Positions 1 through 10,119 of a stretch of DNA of 64,000 nucleotides are shown one piece after another (positions within the stretch are counted from its first letter, which is position 1; the number at the start of each line of letters is the position of its first letter). Below the pieces are notes generated by a model that saw nothing but the letters and a program-made list of their open reading frames with translations, searched no databases and was not told the DNA's origin. Source of the DNA: CAVXHV01 sp963761445 (GTDB lineage: Bacteria; Planctomycetota; Planctomycetia; Isosphaerales; Isosphaeraceae). Position numbers and translations under genes: made by a program. Where the stretch lies: assembly GCA_963761445.1 (NCBI GenBank), contig CAVXHV010000001.1, forward strand, positions 372,001-436,000, read 5' to 3'.

Positions 1-239
1 TGCTCTCGATCGGCGACAAGACGCGCAACCCACACTTCCCACAACCGGACATAGCGCCGATCGCACCATTACGCTAACATGCTTGCGACCACGATCGCCA
101 CCTTCGCCTTCCCCAGAACGACGACTTCCTGTACCCTCCCCGTCGTTATTGCCGGTCGTCAAGGCACCGCAAAGTCTGAACTTCCTTTTCCGGCACGCCA
201 CCGTCAATCACCTTCCCCTTTTAATGCAAGGGTGCATGG

Positions 240-1124
240 ATGCGCGAGCCGACCGGACACTATCTACCGCTGCCGGGGCCGCGGAAGTTCATTAGCGACC
301 TGGTTCATTTTGCGCGGAGGATCCCGTCGGCGCCGGTCGCGCGAGAGATCGATGTTTCCGCGCTGTCGGACGCGAGGGTGCGGCATCCCGCGCGGCCGTC
401 TTGGTCGTGTGTTTTCATGAAGGCCTACGCTTTGGTGGGAGCTGCGAACTGCGCCGTTGCGGCGATCATTGTTGGAATTCCCATGGCCCCGGCTATACCA
501 GCACCCCTGGATGAACTGTGCCATGGCGATCGAGCGAGTTTATCAAGGCGAAGAAGGCGTTTTCGTCGGGATCTTCCGGCGCCCGAGCAACAAACTCTGA
601 GCCAGCTTCAGCAGGCAGTCGCCTGGTACAAGAACGAGACGCTCGAAAAGGTTGGGTTCTACCGGATGGCGCTGCGGTTCAGCAAGGCACCGACGCCGCT
701 GAGACGGTTGTTGTGGTGGGGCACGCTGAATATTTCGGGTTTCAAGCGGAGCAAGCGATTCGGCACATTCGGCCTTTCGAGCTACGGGGCACTGGGGGCC
801 GAGCAGATTCATCCGATCTCACCGCTGTCGACCACGCTCACTTACGGTCCGATTGACCCGACCACCGGCCGGGTGATCGTCAAGCTGATCTACGACCATC
901 GCGTCTTGGACGGAGCCTACGTCGCCCGCCGTCTTCGCGAGCTGGAAGAGACGTTGAACGGCCCGATTCTCGATGAGCTGCGAGAAAATCAGGGTGATGG
1001 CCTCGCCGACTCACTCGCCGCTCCACCCCCGAACGTCGAGCCCCTGTTGAAACCTCACTTTCAATCGATTGCACCGCAGGCTGAGGCACAGAGGCAGGAC
1101 CAGGCCGAAAGCGCGAAACACTGA
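240..1124 (+). CDS. 2-oxoacid dehydrogenase E2-type acyltransferase-like protein (two compensating frameshifts)
   Basis: The C-terminal half reads like the catalytic domain of E2/chloramphenicol-acetyltransferase-fold enzymes. It carries the motif YDHRVLDGAYVARRL, which holds the HxxxDG signature that in this family supplies the catalytic His. No lipoyl domain is present, so it is a stand-alone acyltransferase-like protein of unknown substrate. Start at 240 has AAGGG upstream. The frame breaks twice. Near 444 the conserved reading moves to the next frame, giving EFPWPRLYQHPWMNCAMAIE and then FVGIFRRPSNK. Near 585-595 it returns to the original frame as QTLSQLQQAVAWYKNE. One extra base followed by one missing base explains this. 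The protein would be about 295 residues. Family call is firm; whether it is a pseudogene or contains sequence errors cannot be decided here. Confidence 0.75.
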   Translation: MREPTGHYLPLPGPRKFISDLVHFARRIPSAPVAREIDVSALSDARVRHPARPSWSCVFMKAYALVGAANCAVAAIIVGIPMAPAIPAPLDELCHGDRASLSRRRRRFRRDLPAPEQQTLSQLQQAVAWYKNETLEKVGFYRMALRFSKAPTPLRRLLWWGTLNISGFKRSKRFGTFGLSSYGALGAEQIHPISPLSTTLTYGPIDPTTGRVIVKLIYDHRVLDGAYVARRLRELEETLNGPILDELRENQGDGLADSLAAPPPNVEPLLKPHFQSIAPQAEAQRQDQAESAKH

Positions 1125-2230
1125 GCACATGTACGTCCGATCGATCGACCACACCACGCCCGCAAGCGTCGTCGGCTCTTCGAGCTTGGAATCGTTCGAC
1201 CCCCCGCCGGCCGTCACCTGGCTCACGTCGGTGGCCCACTCCAATGAATGGATTGGCTTCCCCTGCGTTAGCCCACCCGCGAGTTGGGTTTTCGTCGGTC
1301 TTATAGCGGCTTCGACCGTGGATCAAAATGATATCAATCTGATAGCATGCCAGGCGTTTTTGATCGCCTCACTCGCGGTTCTCAGCCTGGGCCCAAGATT
1401 CTCGGTCGCGCGTTGAGGCGAGGCGCCCGGTTTGAACAACGCTGTCGATTCCTCCACACCAGCCTGAAGCGGCAGCGAGCGCCCACTTGCTACCCCGCCG
1501 ACCCACCTGTCTTGTTGCCATCGTCGATGCAGTGCATTTTGCTGTTCGCCCTGCAAGGCTACGACAATACGCCCGGGCGGCACCGCCTTCAGTTCCCCAG
1601 GCGTGAGGCCCAGGAGAATGCACAAACAACGTGCACTCGAATTCCACCTCTAGTATTAATATGAACCATGTTTCTGAAATCACTAACTTCCTGATTGCGG
1701 AACACGTCGATCCCGTCAACGCAAATCCTTGGCACCTTTGGGACACCGACTCCAAAAAAATTTTATTTTCACCATTTTTTACCTCTACGAGTATGCAAAT
1801 AACGGTGCGTATTTCTCGCCCCATTGTGCATTCTGGTCCCCGGCCCGAATGTCCACAACAAATCAGCACCGCGCGGCCCTGAGTGACCGAGGCACTCGCA
1901 TTGGTTTGCCTCGCGCGTGTCTCTCTACCTGAAACGATCTACAAGAGCATGAGGCCAGTTGCCACGAATCTCGAAAAACTCGGCTGATTTGATCAAGCGA
2001 GATCGGATTCTGCCGATCGTAGAGCACAGCGCGAAAAATCGGGCGTCCGAGCGCACGGGAAGTGCTTCGAACGAACACCGCACGCCGCCGCCATCGGGCT
2101 CGTGGACTCCCCTTGTCTCCGCGGCCCACACAGAAGAGACTTGAGTCGCAAATTGACCGGGTTCCGCGGCGCGATACCATGTTGAGAACATCGCACTCGC
2201 CACCGCAACCCCCGCAGGAGAGGCGACCCC
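1125..2230. other. Long non-coding stretch with an AT-rich segment
   Basis: About 1.1 kb lies between two plus-strand genes. I see no open frame with recognisable homology. The part from about 1620 to 1830 is clearly richer in A and T than its surroundings, with runs such as CCAAAAAAATTTTATTTT. An 83-codon frame at 1631-1882 spans it but matches nothing I know and shows no good ribosome binding site. The end of the stretch holds AGGAGAGG, the likely ribosome binding site for the gene at 2231. Confidence 0.5.
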
Positions 2231-3085
2231 ATGACACGATTGGTCTGGACGACTGGAATCTGCTGGATTTCGTTGGCTTTACCCGTTCTTGGACAGGGCG
2301 TCCCCCAGAGCCCGGACCGTGCCGCCATCGCGCGCGCGGGCAACGCTTCGATGAAACGGCTCGAGAAAGAGCCTGCGTCGTGGACGACGACAACCCTGGT
2401 GCCCGCAGGCTACCAGTTTGTCTTCGAGGTCATCATCGCTCCGGGAATGAGGCGCTCGGTCCTATCGGTTGAAGTCCAAGGTCGCCGCGAAGAAATCGTC
2501 CGCATCACACAAAAGGGCAGCGTCTGGTACGTAAATGAACGGGGGAAAACAGCGAAGTATCGCCCCTTCGAGGCACCCCTCGATATGCCGACGGCCTACA
2601 TGTACCTGGTACGTTCCGACCCGCTCTTCAGCATCGACGACACGCCGACTGCGTTCGGCACTTATGAGGGGACGAAGGACGGAATTGCCACATTTCGCAG
2701 CCCGTTAGCCGAGCCGCTCCGGAAGCAGCTCATGTCAAAGCCCGCAATCAGCACGATCTGCCGGCTAGACCTCGAGGGCCGCCTCACGAAGCTTTGCGAA
2801 GGATCGAGTCCGGTGTTTCTGGGTGACGGTCAGCGGATCTTGTTCGAGGACCAAACAACTCGATTGTGGAAGACCTGCGCCCTCGACGGGGGCGATGTCA
2901 AACCTTACGCAGACGGCATGAAGGGCTGCGCGTTCCCTGCGCCGTCACCGGACGGGAAGCGATTGCTGATGATGCATTTCCAGCCCGGTAAGGGGCCCGA
3001 ACCGCTGATCTTTCCGGCAGGACAAAACGACGGCAAGCCCGCCACGACCGTTCCCGGCCTTTGGAGTTCCCCGGCCTGGCGATGA
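2231..3085 (+). CDS. Secreted protein with a C-terminal TolB/PD40-like segment
   Basis: This 284-residue protein begins with a hydrophobic segment ending ALPVLGQG, which looks like a signal peptide, so it is probably exported. The middle (residues about 40-180) is unfamiliar and may bind or wrap a small ligand. The last 100 residues contain two propeller-like repeats, including VFLGDGQRILFEDQTTRLW and PSPDGKRLLMMHF, which resemble TolB/WD40-like PD40 motifs. The start has a strong AGGAGAGG site. The oxygenase gene follows 31 bases downstream on the same strand, suggesting an operon. No enzymatic motif is visible and no specific function is assigned. Confidence 0.7.
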   Translation: MTRLVWTTGICWISLALPVLGQGVPQSPDRAAIARAGNASMKRLEKEPASWTTTTLVPAGYQFVFEVIIAPGMRRSVLSVEVQGRREEIVRITQKGSVWYVNERGKTAKYRPFEAPLDMPTAYMYLVRSDPLFSIDDTPTAFGTYEGTKDGIATFRSPLAEPLRKQLMSKPAISTICRLDLEGRLTKLCEGSSPVFLGDGQRILFEDQTTRLWKTCALDGGDVKPYADGMKGCAFPAPSPDGKRLLMMHFQPGKGPEPLIFPAGQNDGKPATTVPGLWSSPAWR

Positions 3086-3116
3086 AACGAGTAAATCAGT
3101 ACACGGAGGAAGCGAA

Positions 3117-5502
3117 ATGGCAACAGCGGCAAAGGCTCCAGTGGCGCTTGGGGATTGCGTGCTCGAGGCCCTCCGGAAGGTAGATCGTCCGGGAACGATC
3201 TGCGTATCACGCGACATTCCCGTGACGATGCCCGGACTGGAAGTTCAAGGACTCGGCGCGATCCGTCTACCACTCGGAGAATCGCAGGCACGCGAGTTGA
3301 TCAAAAAATGTTCGCAGGCGCCCTACGGGAAAGGCACCGAGACGCTGATCGACACGAACGTGTGCCAAGTGTGGGAGCTCGACCCCGCGCGATTCACGTT
3401 GACGAATCCCAAATGGAACGAGCTGGTCTCGACGATCACCGATGAAGCATGCGTCGCACTGGGCCTGGAAGGGAGCAAGTTGACCGCCCGGCTTTATAAA
3501 CTGCTCGTGTACGAGAAAGGGAGCTTCTTTCTCTCCCATCGTGACGGCGAGAAGCTCGACGGGATGGTCGCGACGTTGGTCATCGGCCTGCCCTCGCCGC
3601 ACAAGGGGGGCAAGTTGGTTGTGACGCACGAAGGACAGCGGCACGAGCTGGCCCTCGCCGGCGCCGCGTCGGGATTCGAGCTGAGCTTTGCTGCGTTCTA
3701 TGCGGATTGCGAGCACGAAGTGCAGCCAATTCGCGAGGGCTATCGCCTTTGCCTGGTCTACAACCTGACCGTCGCCGGCTCACGCCGCAAGAGCGCAATA
3801 GGCGCCCCTCAATCCACGCCGATCATCGCCTCGATCAGCGAGTTGCTCGCGGATTGGCCGTCGACCGGAGGGATGTCGAAGCTGGCTGTCACGCTCGAGC
3901 ATCAGTACACCCCCGAGGGATTGAACATTGGCACACTCAAAGGTGTCGATCGCGCCCGCGCTGATGTGTTGTTCGCCGCCGCGGAACAGGCCGGCTGCAC
4001 CGCCTATCTGGCTCTGATCACACGCTGGCTAAGCGGTAGCGCCGAGGGACGTGACTACGGCTACTCGCATCGCCATCGTCGATATGAAAGTTGGTCGTAC
4101 GGGGAAGAAGACGAAGAGCCCGACGCAGGCACGGGCCACGAAATGGGCGAGATCTACGACCAGGGTCTATCCGTTAACCATTGGTCGGACCGTGAGCGAA
4201 ACAAGATCGCGTTCGGCGAAATGGCACTCGATGAAGCGGAGATCGTCTCGGATCGTCCCCCTGAGGACTGGGACCTGGGTCGGGAGGATTTCGAAGGATA
4301 CACGGGCAACGCCGGTATGACGCTCGAGCGCTGGTATCATCGCGCGGCGGTCGTCATCTGGCCGGAGGAAACGAACTACGAGATTCTCTGCGGCGCTGGT
4401 ACCGACGCCGCGATTTCCGGATTCAAGAAACTCGTCGGGCAATTGAAGCACGCCCGCAGCTCTGATCAACAGAAACTGAAAAAAGAATGCACGCAGTTTG
4501 CCAGCACTATAATCAAGACCTGGGCGCCGCACCAGTTCAGCGCCCACTCGTATTCGTCGGAGACTAAGCTCGACCGCTCGGAATTCTCGCTGATGCTTCA
4601 AGAATTGGACGATCCGGAAATGATGAGCCGATTCCTGATTCAGATCGTTTCGAAGAAGGGTGACATTCACCTCGGCAAATCATTCCCATCGTTCTGCAAA
4701 CGACACGATTGGGCGGCTTCTCAGGACGGCTCGACCTCCGTCATCGATGAGGTAAACCCCGACACGCTCATGCGCAACGCGTCGCTTTTGGAAACGCTTT
4801 GCCTGTTGCGCGACAAAGATGCTGCGCAAGAAAGTGTGCTCGCACCTTCTGGATCGTGCCGTCACAGCGCTCGATACTTTTGACAAGAAGCGAACGCGGG
4901 ACGACTGGGAGGTCGAGAGAATTGACCGCGGTGCGTTACTGGCTTCGCTCATCAAATCGATGATTTCAATCGAATCAGCCGAGTTGCTCGAGCGGCTCGT
5001 CGACCACGCGTTGTCTCAGGCGCACCAATACGATCTGACGAACGCGCACCTGACCGCCATCTTTGCGCTCGAATCGGGCTTGGGTCGAATCAAGGGCGAA
5101 GTTGATCGTGTGGTGAAAGGCTGGTTGGGGCGCTGCCGGGCCGAGTTGGAGAAACGCACGGAGCATGCCCCGACTCCGCCGGCTGATTTTCGGCGCTCCG
5201 CCAAACTTTCGTGCACTTGCCCCGATTGTCGGGAGATGAGCGAGTTTCTTGCCAACCCACAAGAATCGGTGCACCGATTCCCTGTTCGCAAGGAGCGACG
5301 GCGTCATCTGCACCAGATCATCGAGAGCAATTGCTGCGATCTGAAACACGAAACGCTGCGAGCCGGCAATCCGCAAACGCTGGTATGCACCAAGACCATC
5401 GCCTCCTACCAGAAGGCTTGCGAAATCTCCGCGCACGATCAAGCGAATCTGAAACGCCTGCAAGCCATCGAAGCAAAGATTAATCGACCGGCCAAACGTT
5501 GA
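3117..5502 (+). CDS. 2OG-Fe(II) oxygenase superfamily protein, frameshifted near 4.82 kb
   Basis: Residues about 95-220 look like a prolyl-4-hydroxylase-type double-stranded beta-helix. The iron triad is visible as H141-R-D143 in FFLSHRDGEK and H200 in DCEHEVQPIREGYR, with Arg206 or Arg210 placed to bind 2-oxoglutarate. The frame opened at 3117 ends at 4883 with unrelated-looking residues (SVLAPSGSCRHSARYF). A second frame overlapping from about 4819 continues with KKVCSHLLDRAVTALDTFDKKR through 5502. The two together give about 795 residues, so I read a single gene with one indel near 4815-4840. The C-terminal 230 residues include a CxCxxC motif (SCTCPDCREM). GGAGG precedes the start. Substrate unknown. 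Confidence 0.75.
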
Positions 5503-5665
5503 TGACTCGAGCCGCCACGGAGCCGGCCTCCTCCTGCCTGATAGACTGAACCGTTCATGTTCCCCTGTGTCCCATTATTCCTTGACACCAGCCCCCGAAT
5601 GGTCGATGTTTAATAACAGTTAAACGCTTGTCCCGCCGCAGCTAAGCCCACCGCAGGTAAGAAAG

Positions 5666-8095
5666 ATGGCCGGCTCTCGAAGCTCGAGCTTGCGCGCCTT
5701 GCTCCTGATGGGGCTCTCGCTCGCCTGGACGCTTTCAGGCCTGACGCGGCTCGCCTCTGCCGATGGACCCGCGACCAATGATGCGGATCAGCGTGCCCAG
5801 GAGGAGTTTTTCGAGACGAAGGTTCGCCCCGTCATTTTTGACCGCTGCCTCAATTGCCACGGGAGCGAGAAGAGCAAAGGCGGCTTGCGGCTCGACTCGC
5901 GCGAAGCCGTCCTCAAAGGGGCCGAAAATGGGCCGGTGGTGGTGCCCGGTAAGCCGGGTGCCAGCCCGCTGATCGCCGCGATCCGATATGAGGGGGACGT
6001 GCAGATGCCCCCCAAGGGAAAACTCAAGGAAGTCGAGATCGCCGCATTGACGGAATGGGTGAAACGCGGTGCGCTCTGGCCTGCGGCTCGCCCGCGCGGT
6101 GCGACGCGCGTGCCAGTGGGCTCGACGGCGCCATTATCAGCCTCGTCGGTTACACCCACCGCGAGCATCACCGCCGCGCAACGGTCGTTCTGGTCATTCC
6201 AGCCGTTGCGAGACCCGACGCCGCCCGCCGTCAACGACGATACATGGCCTGCCTCGGTGATCGACCGGATCGTTCTCGCCAAGCTCGAGGAAAACAGCCT
6301 CGCGCCGGCATCCGCGGCCGATAAGACGACCTTGATCCGGCGCGCCTATTTCGACCTCATTGGATTGCCTCCCGCACCCACGGAGATCGCCGAGTTTCTT
6401 GCAGACGAAACCTCCGGCGCGTTCGCTCGGGTCGTCGACCGGCTGCTGGCATCCCCGCACTATGGCGAACGCTGGGGGCGATACTGGCTCGACATCGCAC
6501 GCTATGGCGAGGACCAGGCCCACTCATTCCAGCCTCGGCTTTATCCCAACGGCTATCGCTACCGTGATTGGGTCGTCCGAGCCTTGAATGCCGATATGCC
6601 CTACGACCGCTTTGTCCGGGAACAGATCGCAGGCGACCTGATCGAAGGGCCCGAACGGGCGCAGCGTTTGGCGGCGCTGGGATTTTTCGCCTGCGGGCCG
6701 GTCTATTACGGCGACGCCCAGAGGCACGACCAGTACGCCGATCGGATCGACACCCTGACCCGCGGTTTCCTGGGCCTCACCGTTGCCTGCGCCCGATGCC
6801 ACGACCACAAGTTTGACCCGATTCCGACCAGCGATTTCTATGCGCTCGAAGGTGTCTTCGCCAGCACCGAGTATGTCGAAGAGCCCGCCGTGCCCAGGGA
6901 AATCGTCGACGCCTACAAGGCCGCCCAATCCGCGATTCAGGCCAAGGATAAGGAGATCACCGCGTTCCTGAAGGGAGAAGCCGAGCGGCTGAAGCTGAAA
7001 GTATCCGGCAACCAGCTCAAGCAAGTCGAATCCAAACTTCCTGATGCCGCCAAGAAGAAGCTGACCGGCCTTCGGACCGAGCTCGCCGCATTGAAGAAAC
7101 GCGCTCCGCCCCCCTTCCCCGTCATCCATACGCTAGGCGAGGCATCACGTCCGAGTGACGCGCCGGTCTTGATCCGGGGTAACCCGAGCACGCCGGGAGT
7201 CAAAGTGCCACGGCACTTTCTGACGGTGCTCGGCGGCGATCGGAACCCGTTCGCTCACGGAAGCGGACGCCTTGATCTGGCGCGTGCCGTCGCAAGCGCA
7301 GACAACCCGCTCACCGCGCGGGTGATGGTCAACCGGGTGTGGCAGCACCATTTTGGCACGGGGCTCGTCGCGACATCCAGCAACTTCGGCGCGCTCGGCG
7401 AGCGACCCAGCCACCCGGACCTGCTCGACTGGCTGGCTCGCCGGTTCATCGACTCAGGATGGTCGCTCAAGACGCTTCACCGCGAAATCATGCTGTCTTC
7501 GACCTACCGCCAGAGCAGCCGGTTTGATTCAAGCGGCCACGCAAAGGACCCGCAGAACGTGCTTCTCTGGCGAATGAACCGCCGGCGGCTGGACGTCGAA
7601 GCCTGGCGCGACGCCATCCTGGCGGTGGCCGGGCGTCTCGACTCGAAGTTGGGCGGACCCTCGCTCAGCCTCGATTCGCCGGCGAACGACCGCCGAACCC
7701 TGTACGCCGCGGTCAGCCGTCATGACCTGGCCTGGATGTTGCGCCTGTTCGACTTTCCCGACCCCAACATCACCAGCGGCAGCCGCGTCGAAACCACCGT
7801 GCCGATTCAGCAGCTCTTCGTTCTGAACAGCGAGTTCATGATCGCAAACGCCCGCGCCGTGTCCGCTCGAGTGAGAAAACCGACGTCCGGCGGAGCTCGC
7901 CAGGATGAGGATGACTTGATCTGCCGGGCTTACTTGCTGCTCTTCGGCCGCCCGGCGACCGAGCGCGAACGAACGCTCGGCCTGCACTATCTTCGAGGTG
8001 CCGATGGCGATCCTTCGCGCCAGCCCGACATGAGCCGCTGGGAACGCTATGCGCAGACCTTGCTCGCCGCAAGCGAGTTTTTATTTGTAGACTGA
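5666..8095 (+). CDS. PSCyt1-DUF1549-DUF1553 (PSD1) secreted cytochrome-like protein
   Basis: The 809-residue protein starts with a signal peptide (ALLLMGLSLAWTLSGLTRLASA). A planctomycete cytochrome C domain follows, with haem motif CLNCH at residues 61-65. Next comes a DUF1549 domain (about 200-400), with RRAYFDLIGLPPAP and a second CxxCH in CARCHDHKFDP. A lysine-rich coiled segment lies around 430-480, and DUF1553 (about 530-790) contains NRVWQHHFGTGLV and YRQSSRFD. The family is greatly expanded in planctomycetes and predicted periplasmic; its reaction is unknown, with roles in polysaccharide or sulfate-sugar use proposed. The next gene, DUF1501, is the usual partner and begins right after the stop. 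The frame is intact. Confidence 0.9.
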   Translation: MAGSRSSSLRALLLMGLSLAWTLSGLTRLASADGPATNDADQRAQEEFFETKVRPVIFDRCLNCHGSEKSKGGLRLDSREAVLKGAENGPVVVPGKPGASPLIAAIRYEGDVQMPPKGKLKEVEIAALTEWVKRGALWPAARPRGATRVPVGSTAPLSASSVTPTASITAAQRSFWSFQPLRDPTPPAVNDDTWPASVIDRIVLAKLEENSLAPASAADKTTLIRRAYFDLIGLPPAPTEIAEFLADETSGAFARVVDRLLASPHYGERWGRYWLDIARYGEDQAHSFQPRLYPNGYRYRDWVVRALNADMPYDRFVREQIAGDLIEGPERAQRLAALGFFACGPVYYGDAQRHDQYADRIDTLTRGFLGLTVACARCHDHKFDPIPTSDFYALEGVFASTEYVEEPAVPREIVDAYKAAQSAIQAKDKEITAFLKGEAERLKLKVSGNQLKQVESKLPDAAKKKLTGLRTELAALKKRAPPPFPVIHTLGEASRPSDAPVLIRGNPSTPGVKVPRHFLTVLGGDRNPFAHGSGRLDLARAVASADNPLTARVMVNRVWQHHFGTGLVATSSNFGALGERPSHPDLLDWLARRFIDSGWSLKTLHREIMLSSTYRQSSRFDSSGHAKDPQNVLLWRMNRRRLDVEAWRDAILAVAGRLDSKLGGPSLSLDSPANDRRTLYAAVSRHDLAWMLRLFDFPDPNITSGSRVETTVPIQQLFVLNSEFMIANARAVSARVRKPTSGGARQDEDDLICRAYLLLFGRPATERERTLGLHYLRGADGDPSRQPDMSRWERYAQTLLAASEFLFVD

Positions 8096-8155
8096 ATGGG
8101 ATACCACCAGAATCGTGCGCCTCCCCGATCGAAATGGAAGCGGAGTGATCCGGCG

Positions 8156-9640
8156 ATGGAGAAGAACGACGATTTTGCAGGGACACCGGCTTCAACTGAC
8201 GAGTCGATCGCTTCATTCCCGCTTTTCACTCGCCGCGCGATGATTTCGAGGATCGGCGGAGGGTTCGGTGCGCTCGGGCTGGCGCAGATGCTCTCGGGCG
8301 CCGGGATCCAGCTCTCAGGTGAATCGGCCCGGGCCGCCGCAACCGGCGACGGGGAAGTGGCGGTGCCTCGCGATCCCCTGGCACCCAAAAGCTCACATTT
8401 CCCCGCTCGAGCGAAGCGGGTCATCTTTTTATTCATGAATGGCGGGCCGTCGCACGTCGACACGTTTGATCCCAAGCCCGCGCTCGAGCGTTATGCTGGG
8501 CAGGACCCTCCCGCCTCTGTTGCAACCGGGCGGCGAAAGCGGGGCAAGATCATGCCCTCGCCATTTCCCTCGCGGCCTCACGGCCAGAGCGGAATATCGC
8601 TAACAGACCTTTTCCCGCACGTCGCGGGCTGTATTGATGAGATCTGCGTCCTGCGCTCGTTGTACACCGACAACCCGAATCATGAGCCCTCGCTCTTGAT
8701 GATGAATTCAGGCAACATGCAGCCGATTCGTCCCAGTCTGGGCTCGTGGCTGGTGTTTGGACTGGGCAGCGAAAACCAGAACCTGCCGGGGTTTGTGGTG
8801 CTTTGCCCCGGGAAGCCGGTCGTCGGCCCGCAGTTGTGGAGCAGCAGCTTCCTGCCGGGTATCTACCAGGGAACGCACATCCGCAACCAATCGATCGACC
8901 CTGACCGCATCATTCGCGACGTGACCAATCGCCACCTGGCGCGTTCCGAACAGCGCGAAATGCTAGACCTTGTGCAAGAACTGAACCGCGAGCATCTTCA
9001 AGCGCGTACGGCCGATCTCGCGCTCGAGGCCCGGATTGCTTCGATGGAAATGGCCTTCCGGATGCAGTTCGAGGCGCGCGAGGCCTTCGACCTGGCCAAC
9101 GAGTCGAGATTCACGCGCCAGGAATATGGCGACGGCGAGTTCGCGGGCGCCTGCCTGATCGCGCGCCGCCTGGTCGAGCGTGGAGTGCGCGTCGTTCAGG
9201 TCTACTATGGAGATGGTCAGCCGTGGGACGACCATCAAGACATCAACAAGCACCGAGATCACGCCCGCAAGAGCGATCGCCCGATCGCTGCGCTCCTGAA
9301 GGATCTCAAAGCGCGCGGCCTGCTGGAAGATACCCTGGTGATCTGGGGCGGCGAATTCGGCCGCACACCGTATTCCGAAGGGGCCAAAGGTCGCGACCAT
9401 CACAGCCTCGGGTTCTCGATGTGGCTCGCCGGCGGCGGCGTCAAAGGGGGGTACGTCCACGGCGCGACCGACGAGCTGGGCATGCAGGCGGTTGAGCAGA
9501 GGATGCACGTGCATGACCTGCACGCGACAATCCTGCATTTGATGGGGCTGGATCACGAGCGCCTCACCTACCGCTACAGCGGCCGCGATTTTAGGCTGAC
9601 TGACGTTTCCGGCCGCGTGGCGAGTGAGATCCTTGCGTGA
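8156..9640 (+). CDS. DUF1501 (sulfatase-like) Tat-exported protein
   Basis: DUF1501 proteins have an alkaline-phosphatase/sulfatase-like fold and are co-encoded with PSD1 proteins. Visible motifs are FLFMNGGPSHVDTFDPKP, WGGEFGRTPYSEG and a GRDHHSLGFSMWLAGGGVKGG segment. The N-terminus has TRRAMISRIGGGFGALGLAQML, a Tat-like signal. I place the start at 8156 because GGAG lies about 10 bases upstream; an ATG at 8096 directly abutting the stop of the previous gene would add 20 residues. The protein is about 494 residues, normal for the family. Catalytic activity has not been established for this family as far as I know. Confidence 0.9.
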   Translation: MEKNDDFAGTPASTDESIASFPLFTRRAMISRIGGGFGALGLAQMLSGAGIQLSGESARAAATGDGEVAVPRDPLAPKSSHFPARAKRVIFLFMNGGPSHVDTFDPKPALERYAGQDPPASVATGRRKRGKIMPSPFPSRPHGQSGISLTDLFPHVAGCIDEICVLRSLYTDNPNHEPSLLMMNSGNMQPIRPSLGSWLVFGLGSENQNLPGFVVLCPGKPVVGPQLWSSSFLPGIYQGTHIRNQSIDPDRIIRDVTNRHLARSEQREMLDLVQELNREHLQARTADLALEARIASMEMAFRMQFEAREAFDLANESRFTRQEYGDGEFAGACLIARRLVERGVRVVQVYYGDGQPWDDHQDINKHRDHARKSDRPIAALLKDLKARGLLEDTLVIWGGEFGRTPYSEGAKGRDHHSLGFSMWLAGGGVKGGYVHGATDELGMQAVEQRMHVHDLHATILHLMGLDHERLTYRYSGRDFRLTDVSGRVASEILA

Positions 9641-9664
9641 TCGACCGTGATCGCGCAAAAGTAG

Positions 9665-9683
9665 GTCAGGCTTTTAGCCTGAC
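9665..9683. repeat. Intergenic palindrome (8-bp stem) with a degenerate second copy
   Basis: GTCAGGCT, three T, AGCCTGAC is a perfect 8-bp inverted repeat placed 25 bases after the DUF1501 stop. A second, incomplete copy (GTAGGTCAGGCTTTCAGCC) begins at 9703. Short intergenic repeats of this kind occur in many planctomycete genomes. It may act as a transcript end or be a REP-like element; no T-run follows the hairpin. Confidence 0.6.
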
Positions 9684-9771
9684 GTTTCGTGTTTGCGAAC
9701 CCGTAGGTCAGGCTTTCAGCCAGAAGTCTCCAAAAAGGTCGCTGCTGAATGGACCCGCGGAACAGCACTGA

Positions 9772-9870
9772 GACGAGCCGGTCGGATGCCCGGCTGCACG
9801 GCACGAGCACGGCGTTTATCCTGGCCGATGTGTTCTGGGCGGCTGCTTGCTGCGCGGGTCGTCGTTCGGT
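9772..9870 (+). pseudogene. Remnant copy of the small membrane-protein gene at 10116
   Basis: The translation SRSDARLHGTSTAFILADVF at about 9775-9835 closely matches SRSDARLHGISTAIILACAF in the intact gene at 10116-10466. The DNA also matches over roughly 90 bases. Nothing upstream or downstream of this block matches, so it is a fragment left by an incomplete duplication about 490 bases away. Confidence 0.6.
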
Positions 9871-9882
9871 AGTCTCGCAAGT

Positions 9883-10119
9883 ATGGACCAACCAAATAGG
9901 CCAGTGTTCGCCGTCTGCGTCGCCAACGATGGGTGCGACGACCTCTCAGCCGGAATGCTCTACCGTGTGCTGCCCGACGATGCGGCGGCGAAAGAGAGCC
10001 TCCTTCGCGTCATGGATGATTCAGGCGAAGATTACCTTTACCCGTCCCAGCGATTCGTTGTTGTCGAGGTGCCGCAGACGGAAGAGAAGCAGCTCTTGGC
10101 GGTAGCATCCACATCATGA
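9883..10119 (+). CDS. Small conserved protein of unknown function (VLPD...DESGEDYLYP type)
   Basis: The 78-residue product begins MDQPNRPVFAVCVANDGC and contains YRVLPDDAAAKESLLRVMDD followed by SGEDYLYPSQRFVVVEVP. I recognise this pattern as a small cytosolic family found across bacteria (usual form: RVIDESGEDYLYP). Its function is unknown. The start at 9883 is the first ATG that gives the conserved N-terminus. The frame overlaps the 4 bases before the next gene. It is soluble with no signal peptide. Confidence 0.65.
   Translation: MDQPNRPVFAVCVANDGCDDLSAGMLYRVLPDDAAAKESLLRVMDDSGEDYLYPSQRFVVVEVPQTEEKQLLAVASTS

Noticed and set aside
1631..1882. An 83-codon frame in the AT-rich segment
   Set aside because: No ribosome binding site, no recognisable motif, and it ends in what looks like ordinary non-coding DNA.
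5582..5620. TTGACA at 5582 as a promoter for the PSD1 gene
   Set aside because: No -10-like sequence occurs at 16-18 bases. The nearest TAATAA is 23 bases away, too far for a standard promoter.
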